A stretch of DNA of 64,000 bases, from assembly GCF_015594725.1 (NCBI RefSeq), contig NZ_JADNRC010000008.1, positions 124,001 to 188,000 on the forward strand. The letters run 5' to 3'. The first letter of the stretch is position 1, and each line of letters opens with the position of its first letter. This document shows positions 53,946-61,907 of this stretch, one piece after another. The stretch comes from Flavobacterium sp. ALJ2 (GTDB lineage Bacteria > Bacteroidota > Bacteroidia > Flavobacteriales > Flavobacteriaceae). The notes under the pieces are model-generated. The model was not told where the DNA came from. It made no database searches and worked only from the letters and a program-made list of their open reading frames with translations. Both the position numbers and the translations under genes were made by a program.

Positions 53946-56835
53946 AACTAAAGCAAGAGCAGTCGATTTATTAGGTAAAGGACAAATTGCCGATTTACCA
54001 ACAGCTATAACTGAGTTATGGAAAAATGGCTATGATGCTTATGCTGATAATCTTACTGCTGAAATTTATTTACCAGGTTATAAAGACTTAACTACTCCGT
54101 TGTTTGTAATGACAGATGATGGAAAAGGAATGTCTAGGAATGATATTTTTGAAAAGTGGTTGGTGCTTGGTACTGATTCTAAAAGTAGAGCTACTTTAGA
54201 AGAAAAAGAAAGTGAAGAAACACTTTGGAAAAAGCCAAGGATTAAGGCTGGAGAAAAAGGGATTGGTCGTCTTTCTGTTGCTTTTTTAGGAAATCCAATG
54301 TTGATGTTGACTAAAAAACAAGGTCATGCTTTGCAAGCTTTATTTTTTGATTGGAGACTATTAGAGAATTACAATCTTTTTCTCGATGATGTAGATATTC
54401 CGGTTGAAAGCATAGATTCAATTAGTGAATTTTCTTTTAAGTTTGAAAAACTTAAAACTGATTTTCTTAAAAACTTCGAGAAAGAAAATGATTTAGATGG
54501 TAATTTAATATGGGAATCATCACAATCTAAACTAAAATCTGAAATTAAAAAATCAGTAAACGAAAGTTTTTTACCTGAATTTTTAGAAAAAAAACTTCTC
54601 AAAGAAATTATCCATATAGAAAAAAATAATGGTACAAAATTTATCATTTTTGAACCAATAGATCAAATAATAGAGCTTACAAATTCTGACGAAGACAAAA
54701 CTGAGGATAGGATGTTTGTTTTATCTAGTTTGTCAGGTTTTACAAATGTATTTAAAGACGAAAAAGCACCTGTAAAAACAGTCATTCCGATCTATAAAGA
54801 AGAAAATCAAGATTATGATTTTCTTACATCACAAGGAAATTTCTTTGAAATAAAAGATTATGAACTTGCTGATATTATAATAGATGGTAGCTTTGATGGT
54901 AATGGTAATTTTAATGGTAAAATTAAAGTTTATGATGAATATATAATTCATAATTATACAAACCCTAGAAAAAAGGACGTTCGAAATTTTTATGGTAACG
55001 TTCCAATTAAATTAGGATATAGCCAAGGAGAAGAGGCTTCTTCAAAACTTGGAAGTGAAAGTTTTGATAGAATTAAGAGTAAGGTCAAAAATTATGGTGG
55101 GCTTTATATTTATAGGGATGATTTTAGAGTATTACCATATGGAAGGCCTAATGTAGATTTTTTAAGGTTTGAAGAAAGAAGATCAAAAAGAGCAAGTACT
55201 GGTTTTTTCTCATATAGAAGAATGTTTGGTTATTTGGGTTTGTCTAGAAATGAAAATCCTAACTTAAAAGACAAGTCAAGCCGGGAAGGATTAATTAATA
55301 ATGCTTCTTACAGGGCATTTGAAGCGGATTTAATTGCTTTTTTTGTTTATTTAGCAACTGAATATTTTGGAGACAAAGCAAAACAATCTATTTTTCTTGA
55401 TAAAAAAGCAGAATTAAATGCTCAATCTGAAGCTTTGAAAGCAGATAATAAAAGAGAAATAGCTGAGAAAGTTCAATTTTCAAAAAATTTAAATTCATAT
55501 AATGAACGGTTTGAGAAGTATCAAAACGATTATCAAAATTTGTTAAATCAATTAGATGAAAAAACGAATCAATCGGATGTTTTATATTCTGATATAGAAG
55601 ATATTTTAGATAAATTAAATTCTTTAGATATAGAATACAAAACTCTTTTGCCAAGAATACCTAAACGGTATAAGCCTACAGATACACAGTTGGATAGGCT
55701 TGATAAGTTTGAAAATAAGTTAATTAAATTTAATGATACTATTAAGAAAGATAGTTCCAATTTAATGGTTAGGGTTCAAGAAAAATTAGAGGTTAAAGAA
55801 TTAAAAATGGAGTTTGTGAAGAATTTTCAAAAATTCAATGGGACTCTTGATAGATTAATCTCTGATAATAGAGAAATTCTTAAAGACAAATTTGATGCCT
55901 TATTAAAAGATTATTCAGCTAGATCTAAAAGAATTAAAGAAGAGTTAAATTCAGATAAAGAGCAAATTGTCAACTTAATTAATTCTAAAGAAAGTGTTAT
56001 AATTCAATCTGAGAGATTATCTAATAAATTTGAGTTTCTGAGGGAACAAGTAAATAAAGAATTACTTCCATTAATTGAACATTTAAATAAATTGAGTTTT
56101 GATTTAGATGAAGAGCTAGTTCAAGGTGCATACAAAGCAGAATATGATACAATGAAATACCAGTGGGAGCAAACAAGAGAAACAGCTCAATTAGGTGTGG
56201 CTGTTGAGATTATTGACCATGAGTTTAATCAGTTGTATGCTAAAATTAATCATTCAATTGATAAGTTAAGTAATGATAATTTATTTACTGATGTTCAGCA
56301 ATTTCAGTTTTTAAAACAAAATTTCAAGCAATTAGAAGATAAATATGATTTGTTGTCTCCCTTGTATAGAATATCTGGAGTTATTTCGAAAGATGTAAAG
56401 TGTAACACTATTTTTGAGTATTTAAAAAAATTCTTTGATTCTAAAATCACTAATAATGACATCAATTTTGAACAAACACTAGCTTTTAAAAATCATATTA
56501 TTAATATAAAAGAACCAGTTGTTCATACTGTGTTTATTAATATTATTAATAACGCTTTGTATTGGATGAAAAATTCAAATACAAAACATATAAAATTTGA
56601 TTATAATTCTGAAACAGAAGAGATCCTAATTGTAAATTCTGGTCAAAAAATTGAAGAGCATCGATTAGAAAAAATATTCCAATTGTTTTATTCTAATAGA
56701 CCAAATGGAAGAGGAATTGGATTGTATCTTTCAAAGCAAAGTTTGAGTGAGTCTTATTTTGATATTTATGCAACAAACGATAAAAACTATAGCACTTTAA
56801 ACGGTGCATGTTTTGTTATTAAGCCTTTAAAATAA
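53935..56835 (+). CDS. Dual GHKL ATPase: MORC/MutL-like N-terminus, kinase-like C-terminus
   Basis: 966 residues. N-terminal GHKL ATPase: ELWKNGYDAYAD (Glu27, Asn31, Asp34), TDDGKGM (Asp62) and AGEKGIGRLSVAFLG (105-119). An S5-like part follows (YIYRDDFRVLPYG and SRNENPNLKDKSSREGL), as in the MORC-like/paraMORC ATPases known from restriction-modification operons. A long coiled coil spans about 490-740. The C-terminus is histidine-kinase-like: a DHp-like H-box IIDHEFNQLYAKI (candidate phospho-His762), N-box INIINNALYWMKN, G2 box GRGIGLYLSK (925-934). The G1 box reads VNSGQ, with Asn in place of the usual Asp, so kinase activity is uncertain. Overlaps the methyltransferase by 11 bp; the receiver gene follows after 4 bp. 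Confidence 0.88.
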   Translation: MQFRTKARAVDLLGKGQIADLPTAITELWKNGYDAYADNLTAEIYLPGYKDLTTPLFVMTDDGKGMSRNDIFEKWLVLGTDSKSRATLEEKESEETLWKKPRIKAGEKGIGRLSVAFLGNPMLMLTKKQGHALQALFFDWRLLENYNLFLDDVDIPVESIDSISEFSFKFEKLKTDFLKNFEKENDLDGNLIWESSQSKLKSEIKKSVNESFLPEFLEKKLLKEIIHIEKNNGTKFIIFEPIDQIIELTNSDEDKTEDRMFVLSSLSGFTNVFKDEKAPVKTVIPIYKEENQDYDFLTSQGNFFEIKDYELADIIIDGSFDGNGNFNGKIKVYDEYIIHNYTNPRKKDVRNFYGNVPIKLGYSQGEEASSKLGSESFDRIKSKVKNYGGLYIYRDDFRVLPYGRPNVDFLRFEERRSKRASTGFFSYRRMFGYLGLSRNENPNLKDKSSREGLINNASYRAFEADLIAFFVYLATEYFGDKAKQSIFLDKKAELNAQSEALKADNKREIAEKVQFSKNLNSYNERFEKYQNDYQNLLNQLDEKTNQSDVLYSDIEDILDKLNSLDIEYKTLLPRIPKRYKPTDTQLDRLDKFENKLIKFNDTIKKDSSNLMVRVQEKLEVKELKMEFVKNFQKFNGTLDRLISDNREILKDKFDALLKDYSARSKRIKEELNSDKEQIVNLINSKESVIIQSERLSNKFEFLREQVNKELLPLIEHLNKLSFDLDEELVQGAYKAEYDTMKYQWEQTRETAQLGVAVEIIDHEFNQLYAKINHSIDKLSNDNLFTDVQQFQFLKQNFKQLEDKYDLLSPLYRISGVISKDVKCNTIFEYLKKFFDSKITNNDINFEQTLAFKNHIINIKEPVVHTVFINIINNALYWMKNSNTKHIKFDYNSETEEILIVNSGQKIEEHRLEKIFQLFYSNRPNGRGIGLYLSKQSLSESYFDIYATNDKNYSTLNGACFVIKPLK

Positions 56836-56839
56836 ATTT

Positions 56840-58468
56840 ATGAGTTACGAAAGAAGAGCAAAATTAATTTTACAAGATGCAATTAAATCTGCGATTTATA
56901 TTGATGAAAAAGCAAGGCCATTTTATCAAGTTGAATCTGCAAATCCAGAAATTGAAGAAGTTTTATCTGAAAAATTGTATAATAATTTTAAAAAAAATGG
57001 CATTTCTCTAGATGTTTTTAAATATTCGAAAGGAGATGAAATAGATGTAGCTAAACTTAAATTTATTACTGAAAACAGAGATTTTGTAATATTAGATTGG
57101 AAATTAGATGGGAAACATGGGGAAGAAGAATCATTAAAAATTCTTAGTGAAATTGTTAATACCAATCATATTCACTTTAGTACTATTTATACTTCAGAAG
57201 AAAGTTTAGATGATGTTCTTTTAAATATTTTGTCTTATTTCTCAGGGAAAAATAAAGATTACTATGAGGGGATAAGAGAATTGTTAGAATTAGAAAGATT
57301 TGCTCCAGAATTAACAGCATTATTAGATCAAATTAATGTTAAAAGAAGCAATAATGAGTTAGTTAGAAGTTTAAGGAAAGAGATTTACACTAAAGACCGA
57401 TCTGTTCCAAATAAACTTAAAGAAATAACTGGTTCGGAAGACATAACCTGCGCAATGATAAAGACTTCTATAGCTTTATCGAGTAAGGTTAAATCTGATG
57501 TTGATCTACAATGTCCTACTTATGTAGATTACGATAAAAAAATTATTGTAATTAATAATACAATAATAACTATTTTGAATAAATCGGATAATGATGCAGA
57601 GGCTTTATTAGAAAATTTTAAAAATCATATTATTGACGATATTGATAGTTTTAATCACCTTTTAGGAATTGAATTATATAATCACTTGTTTAGATCTAGC
57701 GCTATTACAAATGATTTAGCAATATCATTCCCAAAGGATGCTTTAATCCATCATCGTAAAAAATTAAAAGCTGATGATACTGAATATTTCTTTAAATCTT
57801 TTATGGATGAGGTTTTGATGGAAAAAATATCAATGTCAATAAGAAATAGAGAATCATTATTGCTTGATGATATTCTTTTAGATGAGTTTGAAGATAGACT
57901 TGATCCTGAATATTCTGATCTTATTTCATTGCATAAAATGAATGTTTTTTATAATTCATATTATTTTAATAAAGAAGATCAAATATTAAATTTTGGTGAT
58001 GTATTGTTGGTTGAACCTAATGAAAATCATAAAGAGAGTCCCAAATATCTAATTTGTTTAACGGCTTTGTGTGATTGTTTGAGACCTCAAGATAAAATCA
58101 AGAGTAATTTTTATTTTGCTGAGGGTAGTAATATTAAAAATACAGATGCTCTTGATTTAGGCGATACTGCTTTTGTTAGTTTTTTATCAAATAATATTAC
58201 AATAAAATGGACAGAAATTACTTTAGATGATTTAAAAAAATCTTATGCTCCTTTGTATATAAAACCATTGCAATATAAAGTATTTGAAGGGGAAAATAAA
58301 TTTGATGAAAATAATAGAATCAAAGTACACTATTTGGATAAAACGGGGGAAATAAAAACTGAAAAGCTTACATATATAGGAACCATTCGCCCGAATTATG
58401 CTCAAAGAATTGCAAATCACGCTTTTTCTTATCCTATCAGAGTTGGAGTTGATTTTGTGACAAAGTAA
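56840..58468 (+). CDS. Receiver-domain protein of the methyltransferase-GHKL unit
   Basis: 542 residues. The first ~125 residues look like a response-regulator receiver. IYIDEKARPF supplies the acidic pair (Asp22-Glu23), VILDWKLDG the phospho-acceptor Asp86, and IYTSEES the Thr/Ser switch near 118. A clear C-terminal Lys finger is not obvious. The remaining ~400 residues (with LICLTALCDCLRPQDK and a final beta-rich segment) have no domain or nuclease motif that I recognise, and may be the effector. It begins 4 bp after the GHKL gene with the same AT-rich base use. A partner taking phosphate from His762 of that protein is the natural inference. Confidence 0.8.
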   Translation: MSYERRAKLILQDAIKSAIYIDEKARPFYQVESANPEIEEVLSEKLYNNFKKNGISLDVFKYSKGDEIDVAKLKFITENRDFVILDWKLDGKHGEEESLKILSEIVNTNHIHFSTIYTSEESLDDVLLNILSYFSGKNKDYYEGIRELLELERFAPELTALLDQINVKRSNNELVRSLRKEIYTKDRSVPNKLKEITGSEDITCAMIKTSIALSSKVKSDVDLQCPTYVDYDKKIIVINNTIITILNKSDNDAEALLENFKNHIIDDIDSFNHLLGIELYNHLFRSSAITNDLAISFPKDALIHHRKKLKADDTEYFFKSFMDEVLMEKISMSIRNRESLLLDDILLDEFEDRLDPEYSDLISLHKMNVFYNSYYFNKEDQILNFGDVLLVEPNENHKESPKYLICLTALCDCLRPQDKIKSNFYFAEGSNIKNTDALDLGDTAFVSFLSNNITIKWTEITLDDLKKSYAPLYIKPLQYKVFEGENKFDENNRIKVHYLDKTGEIKTEKLTYIGTIRPNYAQRIANHAFSYPIRVGVDFVTK

Positions 58469-58611
58469 AAAATATAAAAAAAGAAAACTTGGATGAAAAG
58501 AAGAATTAATATTGGTATTTAATATTTATTTTGAAAAAAGGTATAGTAAAATAATAATACTGTTTTTAAATGCTAATATTATTACTGTATAAAAAATAAT
58601 CCGTTAATAAC

Positions 58612-58641
58612 AAAAAAGCCACTATTCACAGTGGCTTCTTT
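58612..58641 (-). terminator. Terminator between the receiver gene and the small minus-strand ORF
   Basis: 10-bp stem AAAAGCCACT/AGTGGCTTCT-type with a 6-nt loop (58614-58637), 3 bp past the stop of the minus-strand gene at 58644. Nothing else is seen in 58469-58611. Confidence 0.75.
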
Positions 58642-58643
58642 AA

Positions 58644-58880
58644 TTATTCAACTTCCAAATGGGGATTTAAGGTTTCGGCTAATTCGTTGAGCCAATAAAA
58701 ATCATCTTCTAACCAATACTTATTAATCGGATTGCGATTGTCATCGTTGCGAATAACGGTTAAGGCTAGAAAGTGGTTTATTCGCCTGATGCATTTAGCC
58801 ATTTCAAGAGGATTAATTTCTGTGGTAAGAAAGTTAATTAGTCTTGTTTCTGTTTCTTTAGTAAGGGTTTTTGTACTCAT
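58644..58880 (-). CDS. Small hypothetical protein
   Basis: 78 residues, helical, with no signal peptide: TKETETRLINFLTTEINPLE then YWLEDDFYWLNELAETLN. Acidic end. No family recognised. It is preceded by the block AAACTTTCAGATTATG, which also precedes the 36-codon ORF upstream, and is backed by a terminator. Looks like an orphan gene of mobile origin. Confidence 0.55.
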   Translation of the reverse strand: MSTKTLTKETETRLINFLTTEINPLEMAKCIRRINHFLALTVIRNDDNRNPINKYWLEDDFYWLNELAETLNPHLEVE

Positions 58881-58891
58881 AATCTGAAAGT

Positions 58892-59002
58892 TTAAGGAAA
58901 TATAAAACCCGCATAGGTTAGCTGTCCTACGCCTTTCAGAGCGTTACGGTTGTTTCCAATACCGCCAGCATACCACACGGGCAAAAGTTTTGTCAAGTTC
59001 AT
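58892..59002 (-). CDS. Very short ORF sharing its start block with the next gene
   Basis: 36 codons (MNLTKLLPVWYAGG, then GNNRNALKGVGQ, end GFIFP), ATG at 59002. The 16-bp block AAACTTTCAGATTATG occurs before this ORF and again before the ORF at 58880, 122 bp later. The repeated start block argues that it may be translated or is a duplicated expression signal. No family recognised. The rest of the 345-bp gap 58881-59225 has no other gene I would support. Confidence 0.3.
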   Translation of the reverse strand: MNLTKLLPVWYAGGIGNNRNALKGVGQLTYAGFIFP

Positions 59003-59190
59003 AATCTGAAAGTTTTAGGACTGCAAACATATAAAAATTCCCGCTAATTACCTTGGTATTTAACTTGTCTGTTAGTGAAGGTTTTGTAATATGATTTCTT
59101 CTTAGGAGGAAAGGCAAATGGAGTAAAAAAAATCGTAATTTATTTTCATAATGTTTTATTAACTCTTTCGGTTTATCGTTCAAAATTTGA

Positions 59191-59198
59191 TAGCTTTG
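59191..59198 (+). promoter_or_regulatory. Promoter of the hibernation factor gene
   Basis: TAGCTTTG, an exact TAnnTTTG, with TTTCG (59166-59170) 20 bp upstream as a near TTTG -33. ATG 27 nt downstream. Confidence 0.5.
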
Positions 59199-59225
59199 AG
59201 AAACAAACATTAAACATATAGTAAG

Positions 59226-59540
59226 ATGAAAATTCAAATCAACACCGACAAAAACATAGAAGGACACGAAAGATTAGAAGCTTATTTCTCTGGCGAATTA
59301 AATAAATCGTTGGCACGTTTTGAAGATAAGGTTACACGCATCGAAGTGCATTTTGGAGACGAAAACGGAGAGAAATTTAGTCTGAACGACAAAAAATGTG
59401 TGATTGAAGTTCGTCCTGTAAAATTACAGCCTATTACGGTTACTGATCATGCCGATACACTTGAAAAAGCTTTTCAAGGTGCTTTGGGTAAAATCAAAAA
59501 ATCACTTACTACAACTTTCGAAAAAATGAAGGAGTATTAA
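59226..59540 (+). CDS. hpf: Ribosome hibernation promoting factor (short HPF/RaiA)
   Basis: 104 residues, the short form. Pattern MKIQINTDKNIEGHERLEAY, then RIEVHFGDENG and CVIEVRPVKLQPITVTDHAD, followed by LEKAFQGALGKIKKSL. Binds the 30S decoding region and inactivates ribosomes in stationary phase or stress. Single gene with promoter and terminator. Confidence 0.9.
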   Translation: MKIQINTDKNIEGHERLEAYFSGELNKSLARFEDKVTRIEVHFGDENGEKFSLNDKKCVIEVRPVKLQPITVTDHADTLEKAFQGALGKIKKSLTTTFEKMKEY

Positions 59541-59561
59541 TTTACATACCTATATAATTGT

Positions 59562-59602
59562 AAAATGGCATTATCTAAAATTAAGATAATGCCATTTTTT
59601 AT
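59562..59602. terminator. Bidirectional terminator after hpf
   Basis: 15-bp perfect stem AAAATGGCATTATCT/AGATAATGCCATTTT with a 7-nt loop and a T run. It lies between convergent genes and overlaps the stop of the minus-strand gene. Confidence 0.88.
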
Positions 59603-60255
59603 TTTAATAAAGCAATCATTTCTTTCCAATGCAATATTTTGACTCTCTCATTGGCCCCATCAGCACTATTAACCATTGCTTGGGCTATATCACTAGCTTC
59701 AATGCCTTTGTAGCTGCTTAATTTTCCCATGAATAACGGATTGATGATTTTAAATAGTGTCTTTAAAACTTTTTCAAGAGGTCGATTTTCTTTTCTATTT
59801 CCTAAAATCATCGAAGGGCGAAAGATATACGTATGTTCAAAATTTAGGTTGATAATATCTTCTTCGGCTTCTCCTTTTGTCTTAGTGTAAAATACAGATG
59901 AATTTGGATTTGCTCCAACCGCAGAAACCAAAAATACAGCTTTTGCTCCATTCTCCTTAGCCAATTTTGCAGCTAATACAGGATAGTCATGATCAATTTG
60001 GTAATATATTTTTTGATCAGGCGTTTTCTTTTGTGTGGTTCCAAGAGCGATATAAATTTCGTCTACTGGACTGTTTTTTACTAAGTTGTCTAAAGAATGA
60101 AAATCACCAATAAGAGTTTTTAGTTTAGGATGCTGAATGTTTAAGTCTTTTCGGATAACGATAATGATTTGTTCGTAACTAGGATTGTTTAGCAAATATT
60201 CAAGAATATAAGATCCAACGAGTCCGCTTGCTCCATAAATAATTGCTTTTTTCAT
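59599..60255 (-). CDS. NAD(P)-binding oxidoreductase (HTATIP2/atypical SDR-like)
   Basis: 218 residues. Rossmann start AIIYGASGLVGSYILEYL (Gly-x-x-Gly-x-x-Gly), EIYIALGTTQKKTPDQKIYYQ, VSAVGANPNSSVFYTKTKGEAEE (Tyr-x3-Lys like) and YIFRPSMILGNR. Atypical short-chain dehydrogenase fold of the NAD(P)H-binding type. Substrate unknown. Confidence 0.86.
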   Translation of the reverse strand: MKKAIIYGASGLVGSYILEYLLNNPSYEQIIIVIRKDLNIQHPKLKTLIGDFHSLDNLVKNSPVDEIYIALGTTQKKTPDQKIYYQIDHDYPVLAAKLAKENGAKAVFLVSAVGANPNSSVFYTKTKGEAEEDIINLNFEHTYIFRPSMILGNRKENRPLEKVLKTLFKIINPLFMGKLSSYKGIEASDIAQAMVNSADGANERVKILHWKEMIALLK

Positions 60256-60348
60256 AAGATAATTTGTTTCCTCGAAGTTAGAAAAAATATCAGACTAATA
60301 CGTTGCGTGTAGCTACTTTGTTTGCTTTGCTGAAGGTTGTTAAGTTTT

Positions 60349-60450
60349 ATTTGCCACATAGAGGCATAGATTTTATATGTGAAAAAAGAAACTTATTTTT
60401 TTGTTTCACGCAGATTTTGCAGATTAAGCCGATTTTTCTAATTTTTTTAA
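60349..60450. repeat. Degenerate element: half of the inverted-repeat family plus GCAGAT phrase
   Basis: CCACATAGAGGCATAGATTT matches the left end of elements A-D, without the right end. It is followed by TTTCACGCAGATTTTGCAGA, shared with 48768-48790. Contains no open frame. It lies within the 397-bp gap 60256-60652; the rest is leader DNA. Confidence 0.55.
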
Positions 60451-60558
60451 TCTGTCGCAAAAAAAAAATGCTGTAACTCTGTGGGTTTTTGTGAATCTTT
60501 ATGAAATCCCAAAAACAAAATTAAGATAATAATAACGCTTTTCGCTGTTGTAAAATAG

Positions 60559-60566
60559 TAATTTTG
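60559..60566 (+). promoter_or_regulatory. Candidate -7 element of the flavodoxin-Rid gene
   Basis: TAATTTTG fits TAnnTTTG, 86 nt upstream of the ATG. The long AT-rich leader could hold control elements, but none is recognised. Confidence 0.4.
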
Positions 60567-60652
60567 TAGTCCCAAAAAAAGTAGTCGTTCTTTATAAAAA
60601 GGCAAGTAACCTGATTTGGGTTATCAAATATTAAATCATTTAAAATAAATTC

Positions 60653-61819
60653 ATGAAAAAGCAATTACTCGCATTATTAACCGTAATTTTTATAGGTTTT
60701 GGTGCAAATGCGCAAGTTAAAACACCAGAGACTACTGTTTTGGTTCTTATCCATTCTCAGAGCGGAGGAACATATAAAATGGCAAAAGCTATGGCAGAGG
60801 GAATTCAGGAGTATCCAAATACAAAAGCAACAATAAAAAGAGTTGCTTCGATAAATCCAAAAGAAAAATTAACTGCTGAGGTAGAGAAATTGCCAGTTGC
60901 AACAATCGAAGAATTGGCTAATTACGATGGAATCGCTTTTGGTAGCCCAGTTCATTTTGCAAACATCAGTGCCGATATGAATTACTTTTTTAGCAAAAGT
61001 ATTCCAATTTGGACATTAAGAGCTTTAGAAGGAAAACCAGCAACTGTTTTTATGTCGGCTGGATCAGGAGCAGGAAAAGAAGCCGCAATTTTGTCTTTTT
61101 GGAATATCCTTGCCTCACACGGAATGGTAATTGTACCTACAGGAATTATGGGATCAGCTACTTTAGATAAAACAGTTCCACAGGGGAATACACCTTTTGG
61201 AGCAACTTCATTGGCAGGATCAACAGGAACTAGACCTTCGGCTAGCGAATTGAATTTGGCAAAAGAACAAGGTAAAGCTTTGGCAAGAGTAGCTTTGGGA
61301 TTGAAAAATACAGAAAGTGCTAAAATGCTCAAACTAACTCCAGCAGAAACTAAAGTAGGTTTTGATGTTAATAAAGTATTAAAAGATAATAATATTGTGA
61401 TTCCTGAGGCTCCTATGCCTGTTGGGAATTACGTGCCCTTTACCATTTCGAATAATAAAGTATACATTAATCAAGTTGCATTAAAAGATGGTAAAATATT
61501 AAATCCAGGTAAAGTGGGTGCAACAGTTACAGACGAGCAAGCAAAAGAAGCAACGTATCAAACGATGCTAAATGTTATTGCGGTATTAAAAGTAGCTTGC
61601 GGAGGCGATTTGAACAAAGTAAAACAATGTGTTCAGTTAACAGGATATTTTAATACAACTCCTGAATATACACAACATGCAGGTCTTATGAATTCGGCTT
61701 CTAATTTGACAGCATTGGTCTTTGGAGAAAAAGGAAAACATGCAAGAGCGACAGTTGGTGCAGTTTCGTTACCAGTAAATTCGGCAGTTGAAATTCAGGC
61801 AATTTTTGAAATCGAATAA
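60653..61819 (+). CDS. Exported fusion of WrbA-like flavodoxin and Rid-family domain
   Basis: 388 residues. Signal peptide MKKQLLALLTVIFIGFGANA. The flavodoxin/WrbA part (about 26-212) has VLIHSQSGGTYKMAKAMAEG (FMN phosphate loop), ANYDGIAFGSPVHFANI and GKPATVFMSAGSGAGKE. The Rid/YjgF part (about 245-388) has VGNYVPFTISNNKVYINQVA and the end RATVGAVSLPVNSAVEIQAI, with Arg365 in the place of the catalytic Rid Arg. Known: WrbA reduces quinones, RidA hydrolyses reactive enamines/imines. A single exported protein joining both has no obvious pathway. Single gene. Confidence 0.85.
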   Translation: MKKQLLALLTVIFIGFGANAQVKTPETTVLVLIHSQSGGTYKMAKAMAEGIQEYPNTKATIKRVASINPKEKLTAEVEKLPVATIEELANYDGIAFGSPVHFANISADMNYFFSKSIPIWTLRALEGKPATVFMSAGSGAGKEAAILSFWNILASHGMVIVPTGIMGSATLDKTVPQGNTPFGATSLAGSTGTRPSASELNLAKEQGKALARVALGLKNTESAKMLKLTPAETKVGFDVNKVLKDNNIVIPEAPMPVGNYVPFTISNNKVYINQVALKDGKILNPGKVGATVTDEQAKEATYQTMLNVIAVLKVACGGDLNKVKQCVQLTGYFNTTPEYTQHAGLMNSASNLTALVFGEKGKHARATVGAVSLPVNSAVEIQAIFEIE

Positions 61820-61842
61820 AAATAGATTTAGATTAAAAAGAC

Positions 61843-61877
61843 AAAACCCGAATACATGTTGTGTATTCGGGTTTTTG
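61843..61877. terminator. Bidirectional terminator between convergent genes
   Basis: 14-bp perfect stem AAAACCCGAATACA/TGTATTCGGGTTTT with a 5-nt loop and T run. Confidence 0.9.
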
Positions 61878-61907
61878 CTTTATATGAGGTCGATTATAAT
61901 CGATACT

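Noticed and set aside
52878..58468. Assignment of the trio to the Mza system
   Set aside because: Mza loci contain Z1, DUF4420 and AIPR proteins that are absent here; only the methyltransferase and a MutL/MORC-like ATPase are shared.
58944..59267. 107-codon frame on the minus strand upstream of hpf
   Set aside because: It overlaps the hpf promoter and start, has no family features, and competes with the repeated start-block ORFs.
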